Shown here: positions 63,832-64,000 of the stretch, piece after piece
How the letters are laid out: each line of letters begins with the position of its first letter
Numbering within the stretch: position 1 is the first letter of the stretch
Source: Promicromonospora sp. AC04
GTDB taxonomy: Bacteria > Actinomycetota > Actinomycetes > Actinomycetales > Cellulomonadaceae
Reading direction: 5' to 3'
Length of the DNA: 64,000 nucleotides
Assembly: GCF_003058225.1 (NCBI RefSeq)
Contig: NZ_QBUG01000006.1
Span: 186,001-250,000, forward strand
Notes under the pieces: generated by a model
Database searches by the model: none
What the model was told of the DNA's origin: nothing
The model's input: only the letters and a program-made list of their open reading frames with translations
Position numbers and translations under genes: made by a program

Positions 63832-64000
63832 TCAGTGGCCGTCCGGCTGCTTCGGCGCGAACGGCCACTCCTCGAAGGCGGCACAGCGCCCGTCGTCGTC
63901 GAACGTGAGGACCCACAGGTCGCGCCAGCGGCCGCCCGGTGCGGCATAGTCCACGCTCACGCGCACGACCGCCGTCGGACCGTCCACGGCGAGCACCTCG
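63832..64000 (-). CDS. NTF2/SnoaL-like protein, C-terminal fragment (5' end outside window)
   Basis: Only the last 55 residues are visible, ending at the TGA whose complement is at 63832-63834. The segment VVRVSVDYAAPGGRWRDLWV followed by LTFDDDGRCAAFEEWPF has the beta-strand pattern and the closing FxEWP element common in NTF2-like (SnoaL-type) domains of actinobacteria. It was too short at the window edge for a confident family call. Convergent with the dehydrogenase gene. Confidence 0.65.
   Translation of the reverse strand, partial: EVLAVDGPTAVVRVSVDYAAPGGRWRDLWVLTFDDDGRCAAFEEWPFAPKQPDGH

Overview
The window is a GC-rich actinobacterial chromosome segment, most likely from a member of the Micrococcales close to Cellulomonadaceae or Promicromonosporaceae. 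The evidence is the codon bias (mostly G or C at third positions), frequent GTG starts, many 4-base NTGA start/stop overlaps, the actinobacterial order mihF-gmk-rpoZ-coaBC-metK-priA, and the pgsA2/DUF881/sbp/garA/ftsR cluster known from Mycobacterium and its relatives. Genus is an inference. I saw no rRNA, tRNA, CRISPR array, IS element or prophage.

Layout. 1-8711: pyrimidine operon pyrB (5' end outside the window), pyrC, a small membrane protein, carA, carB and pyrF, all overlapping, closed by a strong hairpin. 8988-15373: mihF, gmk, rpoZ, coaBC, metK and an ATPase-dead-looking priA. 15370-20211: HAD hydrolase, lipoprotein, an OmpR-type two-component pair and a divergent Tat-exported serine hydrolase. 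20262-22828: fmt and rsmB. 22829-24785: a lower-GC stretch with two membrane proteins. 24827-28537: rpe, a NarL-type two-component pair and a DUF2306 protein. 28652-32606: FMN riboswitch and ribD-ribE-ribBA-ribH. 32836-34583: hisE, hisG and a PH-like membrane protein. 34721-36739: a DEAD-box helicase with a structured leader. 37146-45000: the conserved envelope/division cluster (CDP-alcohol phosphatidyltransferase, DUF881, sbp, DUF881, garA, ftsR, bifunctional nuclease, MerR), interrupted by an antisense KAP-family NTPase gene and a 64-codon ORF, with no gcvH at its usual place. 45133-47137: MBL-fold protein and phospholipase D-type synthase.

47259-57090 is the most unusual part. A tightly overlapping minus-strand operon encodes a receiver protein, a multi-spanning hybrid histidine kinase with two receivers, a pyruvoyl-dependent arginine decarboxylase and a GNAT-like acetyltransferase. 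Divergent from it are a receiver-PIG-L deacetylase fusion and a soluble histidine kinase. Tail-to-tail with these lies an ATP-grasp / PgaC-like glycosyltransferase / secreted putative glycosidase operon. Together they suggest phosphorelay control of glycan modification and agmatine metabolism, and this is my main candidate for an undescribed system.

57188-64000: an orphan tyrosine recombinase, an ABC exporter pair, a zinc alcohol dehydrogenase, a small TOPRIM protein, about 770 bases of non-coding DNA with a perfect 31-bp hairpin, a 2-hydroxyacid dehydrogenase and the 3' end of an NTF2-like gene.

Regulation. More than ten genes have a -10-like hexamer ending 6-7 bases before the start codon, which points to widespread leaderless transcription. 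Several long perfect intergenic hairpins and short dispersed repeats are listed separately.
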